The notes below the pieces were generated by a model. The model worked only from the letters and a program-made list of their open reading frames with translations, did not search any database and was not told where the DNA came from. The translations under genes were made by a program, and so were the position numbers. DNA of 64,000 nucleotides. Origin: Rhodoferax fermentans (lineage in GTDB: Bacteria; Pseudomonadota; Gammaproteobacteria; Burkholderiales; Burkholderiaceae_C). The stretch lies in contig NZ_MTJN01000002.1 in NCBI RefSeq assembly GCF_002017865.1, positions 2,604,001 to 2,668,000 of the forward strand, read 5' to 3'. Numbering within the stretch: the first letter of the stretch is position 1; every line of letters begins with the position of its first letter. Below, piece by piece: positions 35,566-44,584 of the stretch.

Positions 35566-37842
35566 ATGCATGCTTTTTTTGACGATTACGACGAAGGTGG
35601 CCAGTCAACCCTGGAGACCTGGGGCCTGGCCTTTGGCCAGGATGTCAGACAGGCTTATCGATCCCGCCTGGCTCAGTGGATTTTGCTGATCACCACGGGT
35701 GCAGGGGGCTTGCCACCCTACAGCGCAGGCGGTTCGCCCGACTGGGTGCGACAAGCCGAGATCACCGGCGTGCCCGAGCTGGCCGATCCGCATGTCAATG
35801 CCATGGAGGTCACTGCTGCACTGCAGCGCGCAGCGCAGGCTTTGCCTGCGCAACTGGTGTCCATCGGTGTCTGCCGTCACAAAGCAGTGGTGGATTGGTT
35901 GGCCCAGGGCGCGGGTCTCAGTGAGCTCGAGCACAACATCCTGGACCTGGCGCTGGCTTTGAAGTGTTTTGCGCCCTTGGCCCGGGCAATCCAGACTTGG
36001 CAAGAACTCGATCATGGGGCCCTAGTGCAGGCTGTGGCCACCTTGTTGCACAGCCAACCCGCAGATGTCGCGCGTGCTTTGAGTCCTGAAGGGCAACTGC
36101 ATCGCTCAGCATTGGTCACCTTGTATGGAGGGGCCTCATCCCTTGGACACATGCTCAAGGTCCCCAGAAACATCAGCATGCGATTGCCTATGGTGGAGCA
36201 TCCGAGCCAGATCTACGCGAACATCGTGACCCCGATGCCACCAGCCAGATGCCAACTGGGTGACTTTGCATACATGGCGCAAAGCACGCAATTGGCGCGC
36301 AGCTGGCTCCTGGGTGCCCTGCACAGCGCCAAAGCCTTGGGTCAGGCGGGTCATCTGCTGGTCTATGGTGAACCAGGTCTGGGCAAGACCGAATGGGTCA
36401 GGGCGCTGGTGGCACAGGTGCTGAGCGCTGAGGTGGCTGCTGCACCAGCGTCAGCTGGGACGATGGACCAGGAGCACCAGCAGGTCTTTGAGCTAGTGGT
36501 GCATGATGGTTACGGCTTGCCCATGAGCGGCGTTGAACGTCTGGCCAATCTGCGTCTGGTTCTGCAACTCAAGCGCAGAAGCCCCAACACCGTGCTCATC
36601 TTCGATGAAGCCGATGATGTGTTCAAAGGCAGTGATGGCTCGGATGAGCCAGGTAGCGCAGACAGTGCCGCGGTCAGCATGCGCAATCACCGCGCCAGCC
36701 TGAACCGGCTGATTGAGGACAGCCCCTTACCGGTCATCTGGATCATGAACCGTCCCGAAGTCTTGGACCCGGCGGTTCTGCGTCGTTTTGATTCGGTCAT
36801 CAGCTTTGAGCGCATGCCCCGTGCGGTCAAACGTGCGCTGCTGCAGTCTGCCGGTGTGGCCGATGAGCCGCAGGCCAAACTCTGGAGCAAGCTCCCAGGG
36901 CTGACACCCGCCCTCATTGATCGCTTGGCCCACCTGAGGCGCAGTGCTGCTGCCGCAGGTCAACCCATGGATGTGGCACTGAGCCAGCACTGGCTGCGCC
37001 AGCGCCTGACCAGCGCCCATGATCGTCAGTTGTTGGGGCGTGTCATGGGTCAACATGCCAATGGCCACGCCACAAGCAGCGGGAACACTGAGTTGGACTT
37101 GGGTTCCTGGCGGGCAGATCAGGTGCACGCCAGTCAGGATCTGCAAGCGCTGATGGACGGCATCGCGCAATGGGGGCATGCCCGGATCTTGTTGCATGGG
37201 CAGCCCGGCACCGGCAAGACCGCCTTTGCCCATGCCCTGGCCGATGGGGTGGATCGACCGTTGCTGATCAAGCGCGCATCGGATCTGCTGGGGGCGTATG
37301 TCGGTGAAACCGAGAGGAGCATCCGCAGCGCTTTCGAAGAAGCCGATGATGAGGAGGCGGTGTTGTTCATTGACGAGGTGGACAGCCTGCTGGCCCAACG
37401 CAGTCAGGCGGTGCGCACCTGGGAGATCAGTCAGGTCAATGAGTTGCTGGAGCATCTGGGGGATGCGCCAGGTGTGGTCATTCTGGCCACCAACAGGCTC
37501 GATGCGCTCGATCCTGCCGTCATTCGGCGCATGGATGTGCGGGTGGAGTTCAAGGCATTGACGGCTGAGCAAGGCCGCTTGAGTTTCAAGCGCCTGTGCG
37601 CCCAGCTGCAGTTGCCTTGTACGGGTCAGGCCATCGCCGACATCAACCTGATGACGGGGCTCACACCTGGGGACTTTGCACAGGTGGCACGGCGCTGGAG
37701 GTTCTCACCTGAGGTGAAGGCCTGTCCACCAGATCAGGAGGCGCAGTTGCTGGTGGGCTGGTTGCAACAGGAATGCCAGTTCCGGGGACAGGAGGAGCCA
37801 TCCATTGGGTTTCTGAGCGGTTTGGAGAAGTGGGTGATTTGA
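35566..37842 (+). CDS. tandem AAA+ ATPase
   Basis: A 758-residue protein with two AAA+ modules. Module 1: Walker A GEPGLGKT (about 268-275), Walker B VLIFDEADD (about 344-352), then VIWIMNRPEVLDPAVLRRFD. Module 2: Walker A GQPGTGKT (about 545-552), AYVGETERSI, Walker B VLFIDEVDS (about 598-606), and ATNRLDALDPAVIRRMD. Both modules look ATP-competent, as in Cdc48/FtsH-like remodelling enzymes. An N-terminal helical region of about 240 residues may bind partners. No protease or nuclease motif is visible. Its place after the integrase and three unknown genes points to a mobile-element or defence role, still unknown. Confidence 0.82.
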   Translation: MHAFFDDYDEGGQSTLETWGLAFGQDVRQAYRSRLAQWILLITTGAGGLPPYSAGGSPDWVRQAEITGVPELADPHVNAMEVTAALQRAAQALPAQLVSIGVCRHKAVVDWLAQGAGLSELEHNILDLALALKCFAPLARAIQTWQELDHGALVQAVATLLHSQPADVARALSPEGQLHRSALVTLYGGASSLGHMLKVPRNISMRLPMVEHPSQIYANIVTPMPPARCQLGDFAYMAQSTQLARSWLLGALHSAKALGQAGHLLVYGEPGLGKTEWVRALVAQVLSAEVAAAPASAGTMDQEHQQVFELVVHDGYGLPMSGVERLANLRLVLQLKRRSPNTVLIFDEADDVFKGSDGSDEPGSADSAAVSMRNHRASLNRLIEDSPLPVIWIMNRPEVLDPAVLRRFDSVISFERMPRAVKRALLQSAGVADEPQAKLWSKLPGLTPALIDRLAHLRRSAAAAGQPMDVALSQHWLRQRLTSAHDRQLLGRVMGQHANGHATSSGNTELDLGSWRADQVHASQDLQALMDGIAQWGHARILLHGQPGTGKTAFAHALADGVDRPLLIKRASDLLGAYVGETERSIRSAFEEADDEEAVLFIDEVDSLLAQRSQAVRTWEISQVNELLEHLGDAPGVVILATNRLDALDPAVIRRMDVRVEFKALTAEQGRLSFKRLCAQLQLPCTGQAIADINLMTGLTPGDFAQVARRWRFSPEVKACPPDQEAQLLVGWLQQECQFRGQEEPSIGFLSGLEKWVI

Positions 37843-37911
37843 GAGTGCTTGCACCTTGCAAGTGACTCATCTTCACCTAATATGTTCAAACCGACAGAGA
37901 AAGAGCCCGCC

Positions 37912-38124
37912 ATGTCCCATGTCAGCCTGTTCAACCTCATCGCCACCTTTGGCATCGTGTTTGCCATCGTCTTTGCCATCTGGGTGCATCGGCAAACCCG
38001 ACAGATCCAGGACACTATCCATCGCATGCGCACAAGACGCCAAGGCTTGCGCCGTGGGCGAAGTACGCAGGGTGCACGTGCGGGGTATGGCGGGCATGGT
38101 GGCCGAGGTCTCAGGAAACACTGA
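37912..38124 (+). CDS. small single-pass membrane protein
   Basis: A 70-residue protein with one strong transmembrane segment (about residues 5-23, FNLIATFGIVFAIVFAIW) followed by a basic Arg/Gly-rich cytoplasmic tail. ATG 37912 is preferred; ATG 37882 is in frame. It lies 69 bp after the AAA+ gene. Family unknown. Confidence 0.5.
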   Translation: MSHVSLFNLIATFGIVFAIVFAIWVHRQTRQIQDTIHRMRTRRQGLRRGRSTQGARAGYGGHGGRGLRKH

Positions 38125-38172
38125 GGCACGACTGCCAGTGGCTCTCACTGCATTCAACGAAACAACCCCCAC

Positions 38173-38799
38173 ATGGCCATGTCTGATACCTTCCACTTCT
38201 ATGAACCCCGTCTTGGCCATGGACTGGCCCATGATCCTTTCAACGCGATCGTGGGGCCCCGTCCGATTGGTTGGATTTCCACACGCAGCAAAGCGGGTGT
38301 CGACAACCTGGCGCCCTACAGTTTCTTCAACGCTTTCAACTACACACCACCGATCGTCGGGTTTGCCAGTGTGGGCCACAAGGACAGCCTGCGCAATATT
38401 GAGGAGACGGGGGAGTTTGTCTGGAACCTGGTGACACGGCCGCTGGCCGAGGCCATGAACCAGACCAGCGCCAATCTGCCGCCTGAGGTCAGTGAGTTCG
38501 AGCTGGCGGGGCTGACGCCAGAAGACGCACGTCTGGTGGCGGTGTCACGGGTGAAGGAGAGCCCTGTGTCGTTTGAGTGCAAGCGAACACAGATCCTTCA
38601 GCTGCAGACCGCTGCTGGAGACTCGGTACCGACCTGGTTGGTGTTGGGTGAAGTCATTGCGGTACACCTGGATCGCAGACTGCTCAAGGACGGTGTCTAT
38701 GACACGGCAGCGGCAGAGCATGTGCTCAGAGCCGGTGGGCCTGCGGATTACTTCACCGTGGGGGTGGAGCAGCTGTTTCGGATGACGAGACCGGGGTGA
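38173..38799 (+). CDS. flavin reductase-like (DIM6/NTAB family) protein
   Basis: A 208-residue FMN-binding split-barrel protein. Typical features are GPRPIGWISTRSKAG, NLAPYSFFNAFNYTPPIVGF, EFVWNLVTRPLAEAMNQTS and GEVIAVHLD. Relatives reduce flavin for partner oxygenases or act as stand-alone FMN reductases; no oxygenase gene is adjacent. It reads like an ordinary metabolic gene sitting within the accessory region, so it may be cargo or original chromosome. Confidence 0.85.
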   Translation: MAMSDTFHFYEPRLGHGLAHDPFNAIVGPRPIGWISTRSKAGVDNLAPYSFFNAFNYTPPIVGFASVGHKDSLRNIEETGEFVWNLVTRPLAEAMNQTSANLPPEVSEFELAGLTPEDARLVAVSRVKESPVSFECKRTQILQLQTAAGDSVPTWLVLGEVIAVHLDRRLLKDGVYDTAAAEHVLRAGGPADYFTVGVEQLFRMTRPG

Positions 38800-38841
38800 G
38801 GGGCGACGATTGGTGCAGTTTGAACGAGAAGGGGCAATGCA

Positions 38842-38964
38842 ATGGAAATTTTGGTCTTGAGCATCGTGGCGGGGCTGGTGGTCTTCGGAGGTCTCTGGAT
38901 AGCGACCAGGGAGACCAAACCCTCGGGGCGGTCAGAAGCCGAGCTTGCGAAGGAGGATGATTGA
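38842..38964 (+). CDS. 40-residue single-pass membrane peptide
   Basis: ATG 38842 opens a 40-residue frame: one hydrophobic helix (ILVLSIVAGLVVFGGLWIA) and a charged tail ending ELAKEDD. GAAGGGG lies upstream and it follows the flavin reductase by 42 bp. The composition is right for a genuine small membrane protein, but no family is recognised. Confidence 0.45.
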   Translation: MEILVLSIVAGLVVFGGLWIATRETKPSGRSEAELAKEDD

Positions 38965-39124
38965 TTTCTGTCCGACATCAAAAACCACACCCTTGCGGTG
39001 TGGCCAACGTGCTTCACCGCTGGCTTATAGAACACCAACGAAGTGGGCGCCACCAACGCATCGTCTGCAGCTCCGCTGGTCGGTCGCTGGTAACGTCGTC
39101 ACCCACAATTGCGCAAGTCGGCGC

Positions 39125-39166
39125 AATAGCAGAGTAAATTTTCTGGAAATAGCAGAATAGATTTTC
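39125..39166. repeat. tandem 19-bp direct repeat
   Basis: AATAGCAGAGTAAATTTTC (39125-39143) and AATAGCAGAATAGATTTTC (39148-39166) differ at two positions with a 23-bp period. They lie between the small membrane gene and the IS66 remnant, so they could be a transposon end or a regulator site. Function unknown. Confidence 0.5.
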
Positions 39167-39249
39167 GATTCAATCAGTTGCAAAGGGGAGCAATCCGTAA
39201 GCACGCAGCGAACCCATATTGACCACAGCGCGGTGGCTTTGGCAGGCAA

Positions 39250-39432
39250 TCAAGGGGTTGGAACTTGCGCCTGCCAGCGATGTGGCAACAGCTCGTGAAT
39301 CTGACTGGCGCGCTGAGTCGGCAGGCGGGTCAGCACATCTCTCAAGTAGGCATAAGGATCGTGCCCATTGAGCCTGGCACTCTGGATCAGACTCATCACA
39401 GCAGCAGCACGCTTGACCCACCATGTCCACAT
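39250..39432 (-). pseudogene. IS66-family transposase (TnpC) C-terminal remnant
   Basis: The minus strand encodes AAAVMSLIQSARLNGHDPYA, then LRDVLTRLPTQRASQIHELL, then PHRWQ, which is the conserved extreme C-terminus of IS66 TnpC. Everything upstream of it is missing and no IS66 terminal repeats were seen, so only about 55 codons of a 500-residue protein remain. It marks a past insertion and deletion in the island. The flanks (38965-39249 and 39433-39947) hold no other recognised gene. Confidence 0.82.
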
Positions 39433-39947
39433 TCTGGATATGAATGGTGACAGCTACCGGCTGGCAACTTCGCAAAAGCGAGCCAGGAAACGCGGTGCGT
39501 TGGCACCGTCAGAACCCAATATCCACGAGGCTGAATCAGCCAAATGGGGTGCCACCAACGAAGACTAATTGGCGTGGACTTGCCTGAGCCAGCGTGCTGC
39601 GCTACGCTGGTTCAGGCCAATGGAAGTAAATGCAGCAAACCAAGTCGGGCTCCAAAAGCCCTTTTTAAGCAACCGACTGGCTCCCTTTTACTCCGCCACA
39701 CTGGTATCTATACAGCCTTTCGATCATATTTGTTGAGCTGAAGTATTCGACAGTGGCTGAGCTGAGGAGCATCGCAGGTGGAGGTCAACTGCCACCCGCC
39801 TAATGCTGAATTGGGCCAGGAGCAGTCTTCTGTGAATGTCTGATTACTGGCGACCCGTTCGAATTTACGGTATGAGGCGTAGCAAGTCTGGTAGCATGTT
39901 CGGAGGACTGGTGCGCACTGCAGGGCTTATTTCAGACTAAATGCAGA

Positions 39948-41285
39948 ATGTTCAATTTTTTGGTGACGGCTAAGAGCGGCGCATGGGACGAAAAGGTTTA
40001 CGTCTATGACCGTGGTCGCTTTTTGGAATACACGAGCGACGAGATTGCTGCTAGCTTCAGAGAACTCAATGCCCCGCAAATCGAGGTGTTGAAGGCGATG
40101 CCGTGCTTGTTCGCTTACGAAGGTACGGACGAGCCGATGGTCGTCGGGAGACTAAAGGTAGTCAAACTGCGTGATCGGCAGTTGTATATCGAGCCAGAGA
40201 TTGACCGAGCGATTGCTCCGATTCCATTCGACGCAATCAAGCCGATTCAGCTTACTCTAGACATTCGCGATTGGGAGTTGAGCAGAACGCACTGGGCGAT
40301 CAAGGATGAGGATCTGCTCGGAACGCTGATCCGGCACGAAGTGATTCAAAACGTGGCCGCGCCGACCAAGGTCGATAAATCCGAACTGCCGCCAACTGCT
40401 GACCCGGATTTCACGGCGACGAACGTCGGCGATTTCATTGCAAGAGTTTTGGATTTTGAGCAGGGCGGCAAGGAAGTGTTTTATCGTGGACATTCCAATA
40501 GAACCAAGTACCGTCTTGAACCAAACATTTTTCGCAAGGATAAGTTCGGTAATTTCATTCATCGGCATGCTGAAGACCGGATGTATCGAGAGTTGCTTGT
40601 CTCGAACTCTGCCGATTTCAGAGACGACGTGTTGACCCTTGATCGCCTTGTGCGAATGCAGCACTACTCGCTGCCTACTAGGCTGCTTGATATCACTTCT
40701 AACCCGCTGATCGCCCTTTACTTTGCCTGTAAGAGCACCAGTGCGGAAAACCGTGAAGTGGACGGCGAAGTCATTGCGTTCTCGATGGACCGAAGTCAGA
40801 TCAAGTATTTTGATTCAGATACGGCGAGCTGCATCGCCAATCTGACGCATCTTCCACCTGAGGCGAAAGATCAAATCGACTTCACCAGTAACAATGTCAA
40901 GGAATTTAACAAGCATCCTCAGGTCAAGCGCTTGTTGCACTTTATCAAGGCTGAGAAGCCCTTCTTCGAGGGACGATTGGACCCTCGCGATTTGCGCTCC
41001 GTTATTTGCGTCAAAGGCAAGCACACCAATAGCCGCATAGCCTTTCAGTCAGGAGCATTCCTGTTATTTGGGCACGATGCATCGTTGGGAGAAGACGGTA
41101 ACGATGCAATTTCTGTCAACCGGATTCCGGTCGCAAACAAAGAGCATGTCCTTGAACAGCTCGACAAGATGAACATCAACGACAGCACGGTGTTTCCATA
41201 TATCGAGAACTCGGCGAAGTACATTGCGAAGAAATTCGCGTTTAAGGAAGTTGTTATAGCGCCACGGGCTTCAGGGAGGACATAG
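39948..41285 (+). CDS. FRG-domain protein with the shared N-terminal domain
   Basis: A 445-residue protein. Residues 1-125 match the N-terminal half of the interrupted TIR-like gene at 20121 (blocks around LFAYEGTDEP and DWELSRTHWAIKDEDL). Residues about 158-270 form an FRG domain: FYRGHSNRTKYRLEPNIFRK, then RMQHYSLPTRLLDITSNPLI followed by ALYFA. FRG domains are common in phage-defence loci, and nuclease or ADP-ribosyl chemistry has been suggested. The C-terminal 170 residues are unassigned. It seems to be a single-gene unit with no co-directional partner. Confidence 0.8.
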   Translation: MFNFLVTAKSGAWDEKVYVYDRGRFLEYTSDEIAASFRELNAPQIEVLKAMPCLFAYEGTDEPMVVGRLKVVKLRDRQLYIEPEIDRAIAPIPFDAIKPIQLTLDIRDWELSRTHWAIKDEDLLGTLIRHEVIQNVAAPTKVDKSELPPTADPDFTATNVGDFIARVLDFEQGGKEVFYRGHSNRTKYRLEPNIFRKDKFGNFIHRHAEDRMYRELLVSNSADFRDDVLTLDRLVRMQHYSLPTRLLDITSNPLIALYFACKSTSAENREVDGEVIAFSMDRSQIKYFDSDTASCIANLTHLPPEAKDQIDFTSNNVKEFNKHPQVKRLLHFIKAEKPFFEGRLDPRDLRSVICVKGKHTNSRIAFQSGAFLLFGHDASLGEDGNDAISVNRIPVANKEHVLEQLDKMNINDSTVFPYIENSAKYIAKKFAFKEVVIAPRASGRT

Positions 41286-41554
41286 CCCCCGAGCTCGCGC
41301 TTGACCGCATTTGTCAACTGGTTTTGCTGCGTTTTGCTCGCACTTTCTGGCTCTGGCACGTCAGTCAGGCTACAGACGGTGGTGAATTTTGATTCGGTTT
41401 GACAAGCATTCGAATGTCGGCTGTCAGGCGATTATTTGATTGGTCGCTACGTGAGCAATGGGTGGGCTGCAGGTTCGGGCCAGTTGCTGTCAGTCACCAA
41501 TGACCGCTGTCCGGCGGTCAAAACTGCCGTGACATCTCACGGCAAAGCTATCCG

Positions 41555-42178
41555 TTAAATATCGGTCTGCTCGGCCATTTCAAGTGCGTCTTCGACCTCA
41601 ATTCCCAGATACCTCACGGTGCTCTCAATTTTGGTGTGTCCAAGTAACAACTGAACTGCCCTAAGGTTTTTGGTGCGGCGATAAATCAAGGTCGCCTTGG
41701 TTCTTCGCATGGAATGGGTTCCATATTGGGCCGGGTCCAGGCCGATTTCCTTGATCCAACCGTCCAAAATCCTGGCGTACTGTCGCGTGCCAAGGTGTGG
41801 TGATTCATGAACACGGCTCGGAAACAGGTAGTCGTCTGGCTTCAGCGACGACTCTTTGATCCAAGCTTCAACAGCTTCACGGGTCGGCTGTGTAATTTCA
41901 AACTGGACCGGCAATGACGTCTTTTGTTGCAGGACGATGGCGCGGGTTGAGACGCGATCACCATGGCAAATGTCATTGACGCGCAGTTTCACCAAATCGC
42001 AGGCCCTCAGTTTGCTATCCAGTCCCAGATCAAACAATGCCAGCTCTCGCGTCCTGTGGTTTAGCTGTAGACGAATCCTGATGGCCCAGATGTCTTTGAG
42101 CTTGAGAGGTGACTTTTGGCCAACAATTTTTCCCTTGTTCCATGGAATTTTTACAGTCGAAGCGATTGCAGTGTCCAC
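41555..42178 (-). CDS. minimal tyrosine recombinase (catalytic domain only)
   Basis: A 207-residue recombinase that lacks most of the N-terminal core-binding domain. Box I is DLGLDSKLRACDLVKLRVND, box II is THSMRRTKATLIYRRT, followed by LLLGHTKIESTVRYLG with the nucleophile in RYLG. Its short length and isolated position near the right edge of the accessory region fit a family of small, often plasmid- or island-borne recombinases rather than a truncated gene, since the start is clean. It is oriented opposite to its neighbours. Confidence 0.82.
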   Translation of the reverse strand: MDTAIASTVKIPWNKGKIVGQKSPLKLKDIWAIRIRLQLNHRTRELALFDLGLDSKLRACDLVKLRVNDICHGDRVSTRAIVLQQKTSLPVQFEITQPTREAVEAWIKESSLKPDDYLFPSRVHESPHLGTRQYARILDGWIKEIGLDPAQYGTHSMRRTKATLIYRRTKNLRAVQLLLGHTKIESTVRYLGIEVEDALEMAEQTDI

Positions 42179-42880
42179 AATGCTCTCCTAAAAGTTGAGA
42201 GGAGAACAACTGTGGACCGGCTGTGCAAATAGTCAACTCGATCCGCCCCTGGAAATGCCGGACAGCTGACGTTGGCCACAGGCGTGTCGGTGCCTACAAC
42301 GGTCACAGGAGTGAATGCGATCGTCAGCGCTTGATCAGTGGAAGCCGACGGCCACCAGTACCCACTGCCGGGTAAGCCAATTTCATACGTTTGGGAGTTG
42401 GTCAACCGTCGTTCATTGAGGTCGATAGTGCGCTCCCACCTGACACCTCCCGCATAAAGCCTATTTCCAAAAAAAAATCACCTGACATGAGTGGTGTTAT
42501 GGCCTTCGCTGCCAGTGGTTGCAAAAGGCGCGGGTCACACGCGAAGCAACATCCACAAATGGGTGCGGGTGCCAAAACGTGATCAAACCGCAGCACCTTC
42601 ACAACTTAGGCAATGTCGTCTGCACTTCAAAGAAAGCGGCTGCGACTGAGCGTCTGTGCGCGGCGTTGGCCATGGCCTATGTCCGTCATCGGGTCAGGAC
42701 GGAGAACACACCCGTTTTAGTGCACGCCGAGCCGTTATCGCCAGATGTGAGCATCTTTGCGTCTGAGAATGCACCAAATGAAATCATTTTTTCATAGAGC
42801 GTGTGGCATGAAACTAGCTTATCTTGTACATCAGTGCCAGTTCGCACTCCATTTCATTCAAACTTTCAAAGGACAGCTGC
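42179..42880. other. gene-free junction between island and transport operon
   Basis: About 700 bp with no recognised gene. A minus-strand frame (42151-42405) reads smoothly (for example LPGSGYWWPSASTDQ) but has no family match or start support, so it may be a fragment. AAAGGA (42868-42873) is the ribosome-binding site of the following gene. Confidence 0.5.
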
Positions 42881-44575
42881 ATGTTCAGTTTCATGACCCG
42901 TGACGTCGTTGACTCAGACCACTGTGTAGGCAAATCCCGCCGGAAATCGACACACAGCACATCCACGCGGCCAAAATTAATCAAGTCAACACTGCGCACC
43001 CTTGCGGTCAGCGCTTTGCTGAGCATGTTGGTTGGAGCGGTTCAGGCTGCGGGCACTTTGCGCATTGCCATGACATCTTCAGACATCCCGCTGCCCAATG
43101 GTCAAACCGACCAGGGTGCCGAGGGCATGCGTTTCATGGGGTATTCGGTCTTTGAAGCCCTGGTGGCCTATGACCTGTCTTCGGCTGACAAACCCACCTC
43201 GCTGATCCCGGGCCTGGCAAGCGAATGGAAAGTGGACGGCGCCGACAAGCTGCGCTGGACCTTCAAGCTGCGCCCGGGCGTGAAGTTTCACGACGGCTCG
43301 GCCTTTAATGCCGAGGCGGTAGTCTGGAACCTGGACAAGATCCTGAATACCAAGGCCGAGCAGTTCGATGCCAAGCAGGCGGCCCAGGGGCGCGGGCGCA
43401 TCCCTACGGTGGCCAGCTACAAGGTCATCAACGAGTTGACCGTGGAGATCACCACCAGCGAGGTGAATGCGCTGCTGCCTTACCAGATGGCCTGGATCGT
43501 GATGTCCAGCCCGGCACAGTGGCAGGCTGTAGGCAAAAGCTGGGATGCGTTCATCAAGAGCCCGTCAGGCACCGGCCCCTTCAAGCTGGAGAGTTACGTA
43601 CCCCGCGAGCGGGCCGTGCTGGCGCGCAACGCCGCCTACTGGGACAAGGCCCGTGTGCCCAAGCTGGACAAGATGGTGTTGCTGCCAGTGCCCGACGCTT
43701 CAGCCCGTGTCGCTGCCCTGCGCTCGGGCCAGGTGGACTGGATTGAAGCACCTCCGCCCGACGCGATGGACAGCCTCAAGGGCGCGGGCTTTGCCATCAC
43801 CAGCAACGTCTATCCGCACGTCTGGCCCTGGCACTTCTCGCGCCTGGAGGGCTCACCCTGGAACGACATCCGGGTGCGCAAGGCCGCCAATCTGGCCATC
43901 GACCGCGAAGGCATGAAGCAATTGCTGGGCGGCATGATGGTGTCGGCCAAGGGCATGGTGCCGCCCAACAGCCCGTGGTTCGGCAAACCGGCGTTCGAGG
44001 TGAAGTACGACGTGGCCGCGGCCAAGGCGCTGATGGCCCAGGCCGGGTACTCGAAGGACAAGCCGTTGAAGGTCAAGTCCATCATCTCGCCGTCTGGCTC
44101 GGGTCAGATGCAGCCGCAGTTGATGAACGAACTGATCCAGCAGAACCTGGCTGAAATCGGCATCCACGTCGAGTTCGATGTGCGCGACTGGAACGCCTTG
44201 CTGGCCAACTGGCGCGCCGGTGCCAAAGACCCCGGTACCAAGGGCGCCACCACCACCAACAGTTCGTACTTCAGCCAGGACCCGTTCACTGCGTTGATTC
44301 GCCATGTGGACAGCGGCCTGATGCCGCCCAAGGGCACCAACTGGGGTTACTACAGCGACCCGGAGATGGACAAGCTGTTTGACGGGGTGCGCACCGAGTT
44401 CGACACCAAGTCCCAGCTGGCCCTCATCCAGAAAGCGCACGAGAAGTATGTGAACGACGCGCTATTCCTGTTTGTCGCCCACGACGTGGCGCCACGTGCC
44501 ATGAGCAAGAAAGTCAAGGGTTTTGTCCCGGCGCAGAACTGGTTCCTGGACTTCTCGACCATTTTCATGGATTGA
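42881..44575 (+). CDS. peptide-type ABC transporter substrate-binding protein
   Basis: A 564-residue family 5 extracellular solute-binding protein. A hydrophobic signal segment (TLAVSALLSMLVGAVQA) lies unusually far in, near residues 38-55, after a polar lead; cleavage is expected after AVQA. The mature part has the family signature region WTFKLRPGVKFHDGSAFNAE. ATG 42881 has AAAGGA 7 nt upstream. It begins a tightly packed operon with permeases, ATPases and a racemase. The substrate is not known; dipeptides or related compounds are usual. Confidence 0.9.
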   Translation: MFSFMTRDVVDSDHCVGKSRRKSTHSTSTRPKLIKSTLRTLAVSALLSMLVGAVQAAGTLRIAMTSSDIPLPNGQTDQGAEGMRFMGYSVFEALVAYDLSSADKPTSLIPGLASEWKVDGADKLRWTFKLRPGVKFHDGSAFNAEAVVWNLDKILNTKAEQFDAKQAAQGRGRIPTVASYKVINELTVEITTSEVNALLPYQMAWIVMSSPAQWQAVGKSWDAFIKSPSGTGPFKLESYVPRERAVLARNAAYWDKARVPKLDKMVLLPVPDASARVAALRSGQVDWIEAPPPDAMDSLKGAGFAITSNVYPHVWPWHFSRLEGSPWNDIRVRKAANLAIDREGMKQLLGGMMVSAKGMVPPNSPWFGKPAFEVKYDVAAAKALMAQAGYSKDKPLKVKSIISPSGSGQMQPQLMNELIQQNLAEIGIHVEFDVRDWNALLANWRAGAKDPGTKGATTTNSSYFSQDPFTALIRHVDSGLMPPKGTNWGYYSDPEMDKLFDGVRTEFDTKSQLALIQKAHEKYVNDALFLFVAHDVAPRAMSKKVKGFVPAQNWFLDFSTIFMD

Positions 44576-44584
44576 TCGCCACGC

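Noticed and set aside
32331..42178. Prophage or conjugative element
   Set aside because: Integrases are present, but no capsid, terminase, tail, relaxase or type IV secretion gene was found.
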